Of a DNA stretch of 36,358 bases, positions 14,701 through 23,296 are shown piece after piece. The translations under genes were made by a program, and so were the position numbers. The notes under the pieces are model-generated. The model searched no databases and was not told where the DNA came from. It saw nothing but the letters and a program-made list of their open reading frames with translations. This stretch comes from Pseudomonadota bacterium (GTDB taxonomy: Bacteria; Desulfobacterota; Desulfobacteria; Desulfobacterales; JAHIVH01), in NCBI GenBank assembly GCA_018816735.1, contig JAHIVH010000068.1, positions 1 through 36,358 on the forward strand. Direction: 5' to 3'. Within the stretch, counting starts at the first letter, position 1; each line of letters starts with the position of its first letter.

Positions 14701-16487
14701 AGATAATTATCATTACCATCATCATGTTTGCTACCATCGGAAGCGCCTACGGTGAAATCATCGTATCCTGCAGCAGCGCAGGCACTTGCAATATCAACAC
14801 CTACAAGAGTGGCCTGCCTGTTGTTTTGGAAAGCACAACCATTCGGATGATCCCCCAAAAAGACCCGATTCCTGAAGATAATATCGTCGAGTTTGAGTTG
14901 GATAAAGTTCCATTTACCATGACCTGCGACGGTTCCTGGTCGGATCTCCCAACATCTGCGATCATGAAAGACCAGATGAGCTGTACCGTGGACAGGGGAA
15001 TATCCGTTATGTCCGGTACGGCGGTGGAAGTATCCATGGTGCTTTATGATCAAAATGCCTATGCATCCCCTTATGCCAAACGCCCTTCTGACGACTACAT
15101 CGAGCTTAATGGCACATCAGAAATCAATCCCTACTGTGCAAGCGATTCGTTCGCCAAGGCCTGTAAGTGGCAGGTCCAGAATACCAACATCCCCGCATTG
15201 AACGCGGCAGGGGTGCCTTTAAATAATTGGGTCGTCATGTCAAACACAACCGTCACAGGCCTGCGGCTGGGGTATACCATAGACGATATGCCCTTTGAGA
15301 CCGGAGAAACCTATTGCCTGAAAGATAAAAACGGTAATACGCTGGTTGATCCGAATGAGTTCTGGAAATGCATGGACGGCTCCCCTGACAAACTGTGTCC
15401 CGAAGAAGCAGTAGACTGCTACCCGAAAGAACCCTCCTATTGCGTGAACGGCGGTACCCTGAATACAGGACTGGACCGCTGTATTTCTAATCCCATGTGC
15501 CCGGCACCCGGTATGTATATTAAAGCCAGAAACCGATGTGAAACCTCAACCGTTTTAGAATGCACCCCCCAGCCCCAGCCGCCTCCGTCCGATCCGCCAG
15601 AGCCGCCGGTCCCTGATGTGTGCGTCGACGCATGTCCGGACGGGTATTCTAAAATAAAGCTCGGTCTCAACGATATCTGTGTTTCATTCGATCTGGCCTG
15701 TGATCCCGCAGCCACGTTGAAAAACAATTATTGCGATCATGGCGAACCCGAATGTGTGCCCAAGGGCGATCCAAACCCGGATAACCTGGTTTACAACAGC
15801 CAGAAGGATGCCTGCTATATCGACGGCTACCCTTGTCCCTATGGCGGGTCATATAACTGCACAAGACCGGACGGCTATTCGAAAGATATGTGCTCTCCTA
15901 TTTCCTGCGGTACGGTCACTTCTGATGAGACGCCCATGGGTGCGGACAACAAGGTCGGAGATGGGGAAGTGGATGCAGACGGGAACTGCCTGGATAACGT
16001 CTATATTTTCAGTGGCCGTGACGAACGGTGCCGGTCCGGTGGGGTCAATTTGGGATTTGACAGCTGCTGCAAAGAAAAATCAACCTTTTTTAACCTGTTT
16101 CGGTGCAGGGAGCACGAGCGGCAACTGTCGGACCTGAAAGATCAGGAACTTTGTATACAGGTGGGGAGTGAATATTGTTCCAAGAAAATTAATTATCTGG
16201 TGGGGACCTACTGTGTGGAATATAAACAAACGTACTGCTGTTTTGCCTCCCAGATGTCCAAGCTCGTGAACCTGCAGGGAAGGGAGCAGCTCAAAACCAT
16301 CGACTTTGGAACGGCTAAAAAGCCGAATTGCCGGGGGTTCACGCCGGAAGAGTTTCAGGCGCTCGATTTTTCGGAAGATAAAATTGATCTGTCAGCGTGG
16401 TATGACAGCCTCACCACCACACCCAGCGCAGATGTTAACCGTAAGATATCAGACAGGATCAATGATTTCTATAATCAGATTAAATAG
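14697..16487 (+). CDS. traN: Mating-pair stabilisation adhesin TraN (holds the conserved C-terminus)
   Basis: I start at ATG 14697, which overlaps the previous stop (ATGA) and gives a signal peptide (MKIIIITIIMFATIGSAYG). The frame is open upstream to 14547, but only inside the transglycosylase gene. The product has about 596 residues, similar to F TraN (602), and about 37 cysteines. A proline-rich linker (QPQPPPSDPPEPPVPD) divides it. The C-terminal third carries the TraN signature: CIQVGSEYCSKK, TYCCFASQMSKL, then QGREQL, CRGFTPEEFQALDF. TraN is an outer-membrane protein that binds recipient receptors and stabilises the mating pair. Its N-terminal part does not obviously resemble TraN, whereas the protein at 20133 does, so the function may be divided between two genes. 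Confidence 0.85.
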   Translation: MKIIIITIIMFATIGSAYGEIIVSCSSAGTCNINTYKSGLPVVLESTTIRMIPQKDPIPEDNIVEFELDKVPFTMTCDGSWSDLPTSAIMKDQMSCTVDRGISVMSGTAVEVSMVLYDQNAYASPYAKRPSDDYIELNGTSEINPYCASDSFAKACKWQVQNTNIPALNAAGVPLNNWVVMSNTTVTGLRLGYTIDDMPFETGETYCLKDKNGNTLVDPNEFWKCMDGSPDKLCPEEAVDCYPKEPSYCVNGGTLNTGLDRCISNPMCPAPGMYIKARNRCETSTVLECTPQPQPPPSDPPEPPVPDVCVDACPDGYSKIKLGLNDICVSFDLACDPAATLKNNYCDHGEPECVPKGDPNPDNLVYNSQKDACYIDGYPCPYGGSYNCTRPDGYSKDMCSPISCGTVTSDETPMGADNKVGDGEVDADGNCLDNVYIFSGRDERCRSGGVNLGFDSCCKEKSTFFNLFRCREHERQLSDLKDQELCIQVGSEYCSKKINYLVGTYCVEYKQTYCCFASQMSKLVNLQGREQLKTIDFGTAKKPNCRGFTPEEFQALDFSEDKIDLSAWYDSLTTTPSADVNRKISDRINDFYNQIK

Positions 16488-16547
16488 GACAAGGGTGGAA
16501 GTTTGCGGGATAGGGCCAATTTTAACGATAACCTTGGGATTCGGAGA

Positions 16548-17165
16548 ATGAAGGGGATACCGGTTTTCATAGCCACAATTCTTTTAACCGCCTACAGCCA
16601 TGGGCAAATACTTGATTTGGGCGTATATGGCAACAGCTACCCGATTGTGGAAAAGGACGGCATCACCGCACTTGAGGATTTATCAAAAGGGGTAAGTATA
16701 CAGGATCTGATTGACAAGGAAGAGGTTCAAAAAAAGATTGTGGGCTTTCGACCGGAAACGACCCATCTACCCAAAAGTATTGAAGAACGGGAATTCCTGG
16801 TGGACTTAAGCTACAGTCTTTCCTTCGATATCCCGGATCAGGACGGCAACATCATCTATCCCAAAGGGTACACGTTTAATCCGTTAAAGTACGTGACCAA
16901 TCCACGGATCTACGTTGTCATAGACGGAGAAGATCCGGATCAGATCAACTGGTTCAAAGGTTCGCCTTATTATGACAACGCCGGGGTGACTCTTCTGATA
17001 ACCCAAGGCTCATACACCGAACTGGTGGAGGACCTCGATCGGCCCGTGTTTTATGCACTTAAAAAGATAACTGACCGGTTTCAATTGGAACATGTGCCAT
17101 CAATTGTCCGGCAGAACGGCGAATATATGCATGTGAGAGAGGTGACCTGTGAAACAAAAAATTAA
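16548..17165 (+). CDS. traW: Pilus assembly protein TraW
   Basis: About 205 residues from ATG 16548 (F TraW 210). A signal peptide (MKGIPVFIATILLTAYSHGQ) is followed by the typical TraW beginning, LDLGVYGNSYPIVEKD. The centre has the conserved sequence LVDLSYSLSFDIPDQDGNII, a G-x-x-x-NPL motif (YTFNPLKY) and VVIDGEDPDQINWF, which are hallmarks of TraW. TraW is periplasmic and joins TrbC and TraU in pilus assembly. The start is uncertain: TTG at 16503 has a better-placed GGTGGAAG but adds 15 charged residues before the signal peptide, while ATG 16548 has a GGAG that is too close and a GGGA at 9 nt. It overlaps traU by 17 bp. Confidence 0.85.
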   Translation: MKGIPVFIATILLTAYSHGQILDLGVYGNSYPIVEKDGITALEDLSKGVSIQDLIDKEEVQKKIVGFRPETTHLPKSIEEREFLVDLSYSLSFDIPDQDGNIIYPKGYTFNPLKYVTNPRIYVVIDGEDPDQINWFKGSPYYDNAGVTLLITQGSYTELVEDLDRPVFYALKKITDRFQLEHVPSIVRQNGEYMHVREVTCETKN

Positions 17166-18117
17166 CCTCATTTGTCTGATGATGATGGCTATCATCATAC
17201 CTATGGATCAATCCTTTGCCGGATGCAGCAGTTTTTTTAATCCCATCACCGAAATCGAGTGGAGCGGCATATTCCCCATTAAAATTGCAGGGGTAGCTGT
17301 GGGCAAAAGCGGTCTTAAGGAACCCTCTGATCCGTCTAAATTTCCTGTATGCATCTGCCCCAACCCCATACCGAGAATAGGGATACCGTTATCGTTCTGG
17401 GACCCCTCCCGGTTGATCGAAACCGTGAAAACACCCTATTGTTTTCCTACGGTGGGGGTCTCCACAGGAAATGCCAAGGGAAGACTGGGGGGAACCCACG
17501 GGGGCGGCGGGAACGAAAAAGATGCAAGCACGTTCGCCCAGGCGCATTATTTCATTTTTCCGGTTTTTGCCATGCTGGGTGTGGACTGGCTGTGCCTGGA
17601 GAGTTCGGACTTTGATATCGGGTATATCACGGAGGTCGATCCCCTATGGAATGACGATGAGCTTTCGGCGATGATCAATCCTGAGGCGATCCTGTTCGGT
17701 AATATCATTGCCCAGACAGCCTGTATTGCCGATGCAGTGTCTGCAAACGCAGGCTTGCCCATCGATTCGCTCTTTTGGTGCTTCGGTTCTCATGGTTCTG
17801 CCTATCCCATGACCGGTCATGTGGGGGATAACAATTATGTTCAAGCGAATATGGCCGTAGCTGAACGGCTGGTGTCAAAATTGTCCCGGCAGTCACTCAT
17901 TTGGGATGGGGCCACGGATTTATGTACCAAGGTCCTCATGCCCATTGTCAAAAAAAGTCATTGGCGGTTTCAGATTGCAAAACCGGTTAAGGGTTCTCAG
18001 GTGGTTCCCTTTGGCCGGACATCCCTGATTTGGGGGACTGCAAAAAACCCTACAACCGGCATGGGAGATAACTTCCTGTTTGTCGGATTCAGAAAGAGAG
18101 CCTGTTGTGCTATGTAG
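17149..18117 (+). CDS. traU: Pilus assembly / DNA transfer protein TraU
   Basis: The 322-residue protein (F TraU 330) starts at GTG with GAGAGGTG upstream. A signal peptide ends near SFA|GCSS. Family features follow: CSSFFNPITEIEWSGIFPIK at the mature N-terminus, CICPNPIPRIGIPLSFWDPS, CFPTVG, and a C-terminal region with WDGATDLC and FGRTSLIWG. Multiple Cys residues are characteristic. In F, traU mutants still make pili but transfer DNA poorly, so TraU is thought to act in DNA transfer through the pair. The end overlaps trbC by a few codons. Order traW-traU-trbC is the same as in F. Confidence 0.93.
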   Translation: MKQKINLICLMMMAIIIPMDQSFAGCSSFFNPITEIEWSGIFPIKIAGVAVGKSGLKEPSDPSKFPVCICPNPIPRIGIPLSFWDPSRLIETVKTPYCFPTVGVSTGNAKGRLGGTHGGGGNEKDASTFAQAHYFIFPVFAMLGVDWLCLESSDFDIGYITEVDPLWNDDELSAMINPEAILFGNIIAQTACIADAVSANAGLPIDSLFWCFGSHGSAYPMTGHVGDNNYVQANMAVAERLVSKLSRQSLIWDGATDLCTKVLMPIVKKSHWRFQIAKPVKGSQVVPFGRTSLIWGTAKNPTTGMGDNFLFVGFRKRACCAM

Positions 18118-18880
18118 ACCAATAAACATTATCTGCGTTCTCCTTTCAATCGCGTCAATTGCCTTGTCGGAAGAGGTCAAGGTGAGCGATGTAAACAAAA
18201 TACTTGAACATGCAGAAACGCTTGCAAAAGACATGCACCTTCCTCTCAAGCCCGATCTGGACGCGGAGAAGGCAGCTAAAGAGGCGTATCAGGGATTCAA
18301 ATCCGATAGCACACAAAAAGAGATTCAGTCTTATACGACAAAACTGAAAGAAGAGAATTTCAAAGATGTTTTGAAAAACAGCGATATGGAAGCTCTCAAA
18401 AATTTAAGTGATGGAGAACGAATCTATGTGTTCATCTCTTCATCCATGCCGGTTGAGACGATTCGTAACTATGTAAAAGCAATCGATTCCATAGACGATC
18501 CCAGAGTGTGCATGGTGATGAAGGGGTTTATTGGTGATATCACCGATGTCAAAAAAACCTTGGCGTTTATCCGGAAACTATTGATGAAGGACCCCACGTG
18601 TAATGATGCGACCTGTAAAATATTCAAGACAGAAATCCTGATCGATCCCATGCTTTTCCGGTTGTACGATATTAAGACAGTGCCGTCTATTGTTTACGCG
18701 ACAAATGTCTTTGTAACCGACCCGGAACAGAGTGAAGGCCAATTATCGAACCCCGATGGATTAAAGATCAGCGGGGATGTGTCTCTGGAATATTCACTCG
18801 AAAAAATGGAAGAAAAGAGTCATTCGGGCACGCTAAAAAGCATATTGAACAAAATGAAAGCGAGCTTTTACAATGGATAA
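18107..18880 (+). CDS. trbC: Periplasmic assembly protein TrbC (F-type)
   Basis: I start at GTG 18107 because GAGAG lies 6 nt upstream and the result is a proper signal peptide (MLCRPINIICVLLSIASIALS). The frame is open from TTG 18080, which would add nine charged residues. The product has about 257 residues (F TrbC 212). The F-type TrbC domain has GERIYVFISSSMPVETIRNY (the S-x-S-M-P motif), a variable middle, and IDPMLFRLYDIKTVPSIVYA, the thioredoxin-fold strand with the VP motif. It lacks a CxxC and is therefore structural, not redox-active. TrbC works with TraW in pilus assembly. A helical acidic N-terminal extension (about residues 25-90) accounts for the extra length. It overlaps the next gene by 8 bp. 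Confidence 0.87.
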   Translation: MLCRPINIICVLLSIASIALSEEVKVSDVNKILEHAETLAKDMHLPLKPDLDAEKAAKEAYQGFKSDSTQKEIQSYTTKLKEENFKDVLKNSDMEALKNLSDGERIYVFISSSMPVETIRNYVKAIDSIDDPRVCMVMKGFIGDITDVKKTLAFIRKLLMKDPTCNDATCKIFKTEILIDPMLFRLYDIKTVPSIVYATNVFVTDPEQSEGQLSNPDGLKISGDVSLEYSLEKMEEKSHSGTLKSILNKMKASFYNG

Positions 18881-19358
18881 GAAGAGGGTTAAACGAACGA
18901 TTTTATTTATAGCTTTGGGAATCGTTGTTTTTATGCTTGCTGGCCAAGTGTCTGCCCACCTTATATACGCTAAGACCAATTCTCTTGATTATCGCTGGTT
19001 TATAAAAAAAGAGGTTCAGGATCTGTCCCAGCTAAGAAAAGGGGAATATGTGACCGTACCACATTTTACGAAAGATATTGAGAATTGCAACCCGTGCAGG
19101 CTGACCAAAAAAATCGCCTGCGTGGAAGGAGATGAATTGACGGTCACAGGAAACCAGTTCTTTTGTAATCACGAATGGGTCGCCACAGCCAAAGAGATAT
19201 CATTAAAGGGAAAGCCCCTTGTGCATTTTGAGTGGAACGGAACAATTCCTGAGCGGAAACTGTTTTTAGCCGGATCGCATAAGGACAGTTATGATAGCAG
19301 GTATTTCGGGTTCAAGGAGAAAAAAGATGTGGAAGTTATTGCTGTGCCTCTATTTTAG
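18873..19358 (+). CDS. S26 signal peptidase-like protein (TrhF/RP4 TraF type)
   Basis: The 161-residue protein has one N-terminal transmembrane helix (about residues 8-27) and an S26 peptidase fold. The candidate nucleophile is Ser37 (KTNSLDYRW). The candidate general base is Lys79 in LTKKIACVEGDEL, which aligns with the K-R-V-x-G-x-x-G-D box. The final box is LAGSHKDSYDSRYFG, matching G-D-x-x-x-S-x-D-S-R-Y-x-G with a Ser in place of the Asp. In RP4 the homologue matures and cyclises the pilin. In SXT/R27-type systems TrhF occupies a similar operon place. A likely role here is processing of TraA, but TraA also has a normal leader peptidase site. Cys72 and Cys75 form an unusual NCNPC motif close to the catalytic Lys. 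Confidence 0.82.
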   Translation: MDKKRVKRTILFIALGIVVFMLAGQVSAHLIYAKTNSLDYRWFIKKEVQDLSQLRKGEYVTVPHFTKDIENCNPCRLTKKIACVEGDELTVTGNQFFCNHEWVATAKEISLKGKPLVHFEWNGTIPERKLFLAGSHKDSYDSRYFGFKEKKDVEVIAVPLF

Positions 19359-20136
19359 CATGTCTTTAATAGCCTCTGCCGTTGCCGGAGACCGTTCAGG
19401 ATTTTACGAAAACCGGAAACAGGGCTACTACTGGTATCAGGATGAGGTTACAAAAGAACCGGAACAAGAGTTCCCCAAATACGATTATCAGGAACTCTGG
19501 AACATGCATCCGGATCAGTTTCAAAAGGTTTATGATCAAGTGACCAAACTTACTGTGCAAAATCCTACGGAAGAAAACGCCACGGAGTACCTGAAACTGA
19601 AAGACATGGCCACCCGTAAATCCATGGCTTTTGCCTCCGTTCTGTCCATGGTCAATCAACAGCACCCCGAATTTGCTGCCGATATTTCGAGTTCGGCAAC
19701 CGCACCAGGGCAACGGGCGGAAGCCCGCGCTAAAACAGATGAGATCAATCGTACCATTTTGGAGGAGAAAGATCATTTCGCGCTCGTTATGTTTGTGAGG
19801 GAAGGGTGTGATTATTGCGTCGAGCAGGACAATATCATTCACTTTTTCGAGAACCTCTATGGCTGGGAAATCAGGAAGGTGAACATAGACGATCATCCGG
19901 CGCTTGCCACAAAGTTCAATATCCAGGTGACCCCCACGATTATAATCGTTCATGAGGGTGGGGAACACCTCTTTATATCCTACGGCGTGGTGAGTATGGC
20001 GGATATAGAGAAGCGTGTGTACCGGTCCATTAGGTATTTGAAGGGTGAGATCACCCAGGAACAATGGTTTATGTATGACTATGAAAAGGAAAAGGGGGCC
20101 GACCCCCTGAAAAACGTCAATTGGGTGCCCAGATGA
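19327..20136 (+). CDS. traF: Pilus assembly thioredoxin-like protein TraF (F-type)
   Basis: Start ATG 19327 has AAGGAG at 7 nt and gives a signal peptide (MWKLLLCLYFSMSLIASAVA). The mature part begins GDRSGFYENRKQGYYWYQDE, typical of F TraF (PF13728). The product is about 269 residues (F TraF 247). The C-terminal thioredoxin fold has FVREGCDYCVEQD, a real CxxC, and a cis-Pro motif QVTPTIIIV. F TraF lacks the CxxC, while many non-enterobacterial TraF proteins keep it. An active redox site would let TraF help fold disulfide-bonded partners such as TraH, TraU and TraN alongside the DsbC-like enzyme. The stop overlaps the next gene (ATGA). Confidence 0.9.
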   Translation: MWKLLLCLYFSMSLIASAVAGDRSGFYENRKQGYYWYQDEVTKEPEQEFPKYDYQELWNMHPDQFQKVYDQVTKLTVQNPTEENATEYLKLKDMATRKSMAFASVLSMVNQQHPEFAADISSSATAPGQRAEARAKTDEINRTILEEKDHFALVMFVREGCDYCVEQDNIIHFFENLYGWEIRKVNIDDHPALATKFNIQVTPTIIIVHEGGEHLFISYGVVSMADIEKRVYRSIRYLKGEITQEQWFMYDYEKEKGADPLKNVNWVPR

Positions 20137-21764
20137 TCAGATACCTTATTTTAATGATAGCGTTTTTGATGGTCATTCCCTGTTATGGCGATCCGTTGTC
20201 CGATGGGAAAGCGGCGGGGAAAACTGCCGGTAATGAGATTTTGCAGCAACTGAATTCGTCCAGTAAAATTAACAAACGGATATCCGTACCCATGACAGAC
20301 GATGCTGTACCGCTTCAAACCCTGTCAACCACCAATCCGCAGTTGATTGATATCTCGATGACGACCGAATCCACGGATGCGTTTCTGGAAGTGACCGGGA
20401 ACCTTCTCCCCACAGGGGATATGGCGGTTACGGTTAAGACGGATTTTGCGTTTACGGGCACGTTTACGCAAACATTCAAGGTCCCGGTCGCCATTTCAGG
20501 CCCTTGCACCAACGGGTTTATTTCTTCCCTGATGGGGAGCTGGGCCTTGAAAAAATACCTGATGTGGACGGTGGACGATAAAATGGTATTGGATATCACA
20601 CCGGTCAGCTCAACGGATCTGGCCGGATGTTACTGCATCAACAACAGTTGCGGGAAGGTCAAGGACACCCAGTCTATCCTTGAAACCATAGGCGGCGCGA
20701 TCGTGGGCGCGGTTCAAAGTACGAATCCCCGGTTGACAGTAACAAAAGTTGATGCCAATCCCGCGTCCATACGATTTTTCGGTCAGGATTCGAGTGATAC
20801 AAAGAATCTTCATGGCACCTATTATTCCGGTCCGGACAAGCCCGAGAAACTTTACAGCAAAACAAGTGATACCGCCTTGAAAAATGCCACAGCCAATGCG
20901 TTAACGACACAGCAGGCAAGCCCTGAAAGCTATTACAATTCGCTTTATACGACATTTTCGAGCGTGCAAAAACGGGTTAGCACGAGTACCTGTGAGATCA
21001 AACGAATGATAAACCTCACCCCGTCTCCTTCAGTGGTCACCACAGATACCTGTAAAACAGTCGATCTGCTCACATGTAGACTAGTGACCGAATCCATATG
21101 CGATTACGATGGCAGTAATTGTGTAAATACATACCAGAGCTTTAACCCGACGTTAAACAAACCCGATACAACCTGTAAAAATATCGGTTCCTATATATTC
21201 TGTAATGACGGGTTTGAGATTTCAGACAGTTCATATGGAACGATCCTGTCAGGGACCGGCATCTGGTATGATATTAAAAGGCAGTATCAATGTCAGGAGG
21301 AAAGCAGTTATAATTTCGATACTGCTCTCGATCGTGCCTCAGATGTGGAGGATTCTACGGTTTTAAGCGGAGACAAAGTGTCCTATACGGATCTTACGAA
21401 AGTCACGTTTAATCTTAATCCGGATCTGTCAAATGGCTATGACAATTGTGAGAGGGTTTGCAAGATCAGGCGAATCGTCGAAGGAACCGATGTCACGAAA
21501 TCCGGGAAGGTATCTGATTATCGTCAGGATGATATGACGAAATTTAATGAATCGTATGAATATTCTTATGTTCCGTGTGACATACATGCTTTGCCTAATC
21601 CCGTATGCGTAATTGGTCCAGAGTTTGAAGGGCTAATAGAAGGGAAGGATTATTTCATTGATCCTAATGAAATATGTTTATGCACTGATTCATTCGGCAG
21701 CGCCATGTCAGCGCTTCAGAGCATCAAATTTGCATCCAAGGATATGATCTGTTCGAAAAAGTGA
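20133..21764 (+). CDS. Second Cys-rich TraN-like secreted protein
   Basis: ATG 20133 overlaps the traF stop and starts a signal peptide (MIRYLILMIAFLMVIPCYG). The mature start DPLSDGKAAGKTAG resembles the N-terminal end of TraN proteins. A domain at about residues 75-180 looks beta-rich. The middle has paired cysteines (STCEIKRMINL, CKTVDLLTCR, ESICDYDGSNC) like the central region of TraN. The 543-residue protein carries about 20 cysteines, but I do not find the C-terminal TraN signature seen in the gene at 14697. I infer an outer-membrane mating-pair or adhesin role. Either TraN has been split into two genes or this is a separate adhesin. The family call is uncertain. Confidence 0.65.
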   Translation: MIRYLILMIAFLMVIPCYGDPLSDGKAAGKTAGNEILQQLNSSSKINKRISVPMTDDAVPLQTLSTTNPQLIDISMTTESTDAFLEVTGNLLPTGDMAVTVKTDFAFTGTFTQTFKVPVAISGPCTNGFISSLMGSWALKKYLMWTVDDKMVLDITPVSSTDLAGCYCINNSCGKVKDTQSILETIGGAIVGAVQSTNPRLTVTKVDANPASIRFFGQDSSDTKNLHGTYYSGPDKPEKLYSKTSDTALKNATANALTTQQASPESYYNSLYTTFSSVQKRVSTSTCEIKRMINLTPSPSVVTTDTCKTVDLLTCRLVTESICDYDGSNCVNTYQSFNPTLNKPDTTCKNIGSYIFCNDGFEISDSSYGTILSGTGIWYDIKRQYQCQEESSYNFDTALDRASDVEDSTVLSGDKVSYTDLTKVTFNLNPDLSNGYDNCERVCKIRRIVEGTDVTKSGKVSDYRQDDMTKFNESYEYSYVPCDIHALPNPVCVIGPEFEGLIEGKDYFIDPNEICLCTDSFGSAMSALQSIKFASKDMICSKK

Positions 21765-21778
21765 AAAAGGAGAACTGT

Positions 21779-23269
21779 ATGAGTCAAAAGCGGGTAATGA
21801 TTGTAATTGTGGTAGGAATATTATTTTTTTGGGGATGCAGTGGTGGTGGGAAAGACTCGACTATTGATAATCAAGCCCAGACTGTCAATCCGGATGCAAG
21901 CGGGACCGTGGATGATATAACCCCTTCTCCAAATAAATATGTGAGGCTGAGCCATGAGGATTTGATTCTTTATGTAGGAGAAACCTTTGATGTCACGATC
22001 ATTGAAAACAAAGATTCTCTCGATCTTGGTATTTTGACTGCGGATGATGTTACTGGATCAGATAATGATTTTGTGGTGTCGGCAGAAATTAATGGCGACA
22101 TCGTCACGGTCAAGGCAACCGGGGAAGGTTATGGCCAAGTGGAACTTACGTATACAGGTGAAGATGGTCATTTAAGGAGCGCTGCGCATATCGATGTTGT
22201 GGCCAATCTAAGAGGCCCAGAATTCTATCCCCTTGTATCCGAAATTGATCATACCGGCGATGGCATTAATTGCATGGCGCGCGCCGGTCATTATGTTTAC
22301 ATTTGCAGTCCGGGAAAGGTTCCGGAATGGGGGAAGCCTCCGGATTGTAAAATTTATATCATTGATATCAGAGACGTGACAAATCCGGTCCTTGTCAAAT
22401 CCTTTATCGTTGACCCGAATTTAAGTCTATACGACATGGACGCATCAGACGGTTTTATTTATGTGCTTGGGCAAGTTCCTGATACTTCCTTGGCGAACGA
22501 TAAAATTGGTGTCAGGATAATAGACGTCAGAAATCCCGATACACCGACAGTTATATGTGAATATCTGGCCCAGAACGTGCCTTTTTATTATCATGATGGC
22601 CCAAGCCATGTTGAATATCAAAATAACCGGTTATATTTGCATTCGAGTTGTGGTTTAGAAGTTCTTGATGTGATCGATCCATCAAATCCGACACCAATGG
22701 GATATTATTCCTATTCTTATCCTGGTTATTGGACACCTGACTTTGATTATCGTGGATTTTCAGTGGAAGGGAATTATGCGTATATCGCCCGGTATGTTGA
22801 ACGTCAGGGAGAAACTCCTCGAAAAACGGTTTTTTCGATTCTTGATATCAGTGATCCCGGTAATATCATGATGACTGGATCAACAGATATTCATCCGTTC
22901 ACAATCTATGGCAGCGTCGGCAAAGAGAATATTCATATTGCCGGAAAGTATGCGTATGTTTATGATGGCCCGCTACATATCATTGATATAGAAGATCCGT
23001 ATAATCCTCTTGTTGTAACGCAAACCAAGACGTTTCAGTACGATAAGTTTAACCCCCAAGACCTTTTCTATAACAATGGATTTATTTTTTCCGGAAATGG
23101 GTTGAAAATTTTGGATGTGACCCATCCTGAAAAATCATTACAGGTATCAGCCGGAGGCACCAATCAGAAAATCACGGAGCTGGAATTGTACGGCAATTAC
23201 CTTCTTGCGGCAGGTCCGGAAACATTTGCAATTTATGATATCTCGTTTTTTACGAATTATTCTCATTAA
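21779..23269 (+). CDS. LVIVD-repeat beta-propeller lipoprotein
   Basis: ATG 21779 follows AAGGAG at 6 nt; an upstream in-frame start at 21761 is less likely. The 496-residue product has a lipobox (FFWGC, Cys at about residue 21). After a short linker, residues about 50-145 resemble a BIG2-like Ig fold (DLILYVGETFDVTI ... IVTVKATGEGYGQVELTYTG). The rest consists of six or seven LVIVD-type blades: IYIIDIRDVTNPVLVKSF, VRIIDVRNPDTPTVICEY, LEVLDVIDPSNPTPMGYY, FSILDISDPGN, LHIIDIEDPYNPLVV, LKILDVTHPEKS. Surface-exposed propellers of this kind bind proteins or glycans. As the last gene of the tra block it may be an accessory adhesin or exclusion factor. It is somewhat more AT-rich than the tra genes and is not a standard F component. 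Confidence 0.8.
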   Translation: MSQKRVMIVIVVGILFFWGCSGGGKDSTIDNQAQTVNPDASGTVDDITPSPNKYVRLSHEDLILYVGETFDVTIIENKDSLDLGILTADDVTGSDNDFVVSAEINGDIVTVKATGEGYGQVELTYTGEDGHLRSAAHIDVVANLRGPEFYPLVSEIDHTGDGINCMARAGHYVYICSPGKVPEWGKPPDCKIYIIDIRDVTNPVLVKSFIVDPNLSLYDMDASDGFIYVLGQVPDTSLANDKIGVRIIDVRNPDTPTVICEYLAQNVPFYYHDGPSHVEYQNNRLYLHSSCGLEVLDVIDPSNPTPMGYYSYSYPGYWTPDFDYRGFSVEGNYAYIARYVERQGETPRKTVFSILDISDPGNIMMTGSTDIHPFTIYGSVGKENIHIAGKYAYVYDGPLHIIDIEDPYNPLVVTQTKTFQYDKFNPQDLFYNNGFIFSGNGLKILDVTHPEKSLQVSAGGTNQKITELELYGNYLLAAGPETFAIYDISFFTNYSH

Positions 23270-23296
23270 CCTAAACCTTAAAAAAGGAGTGGATAT

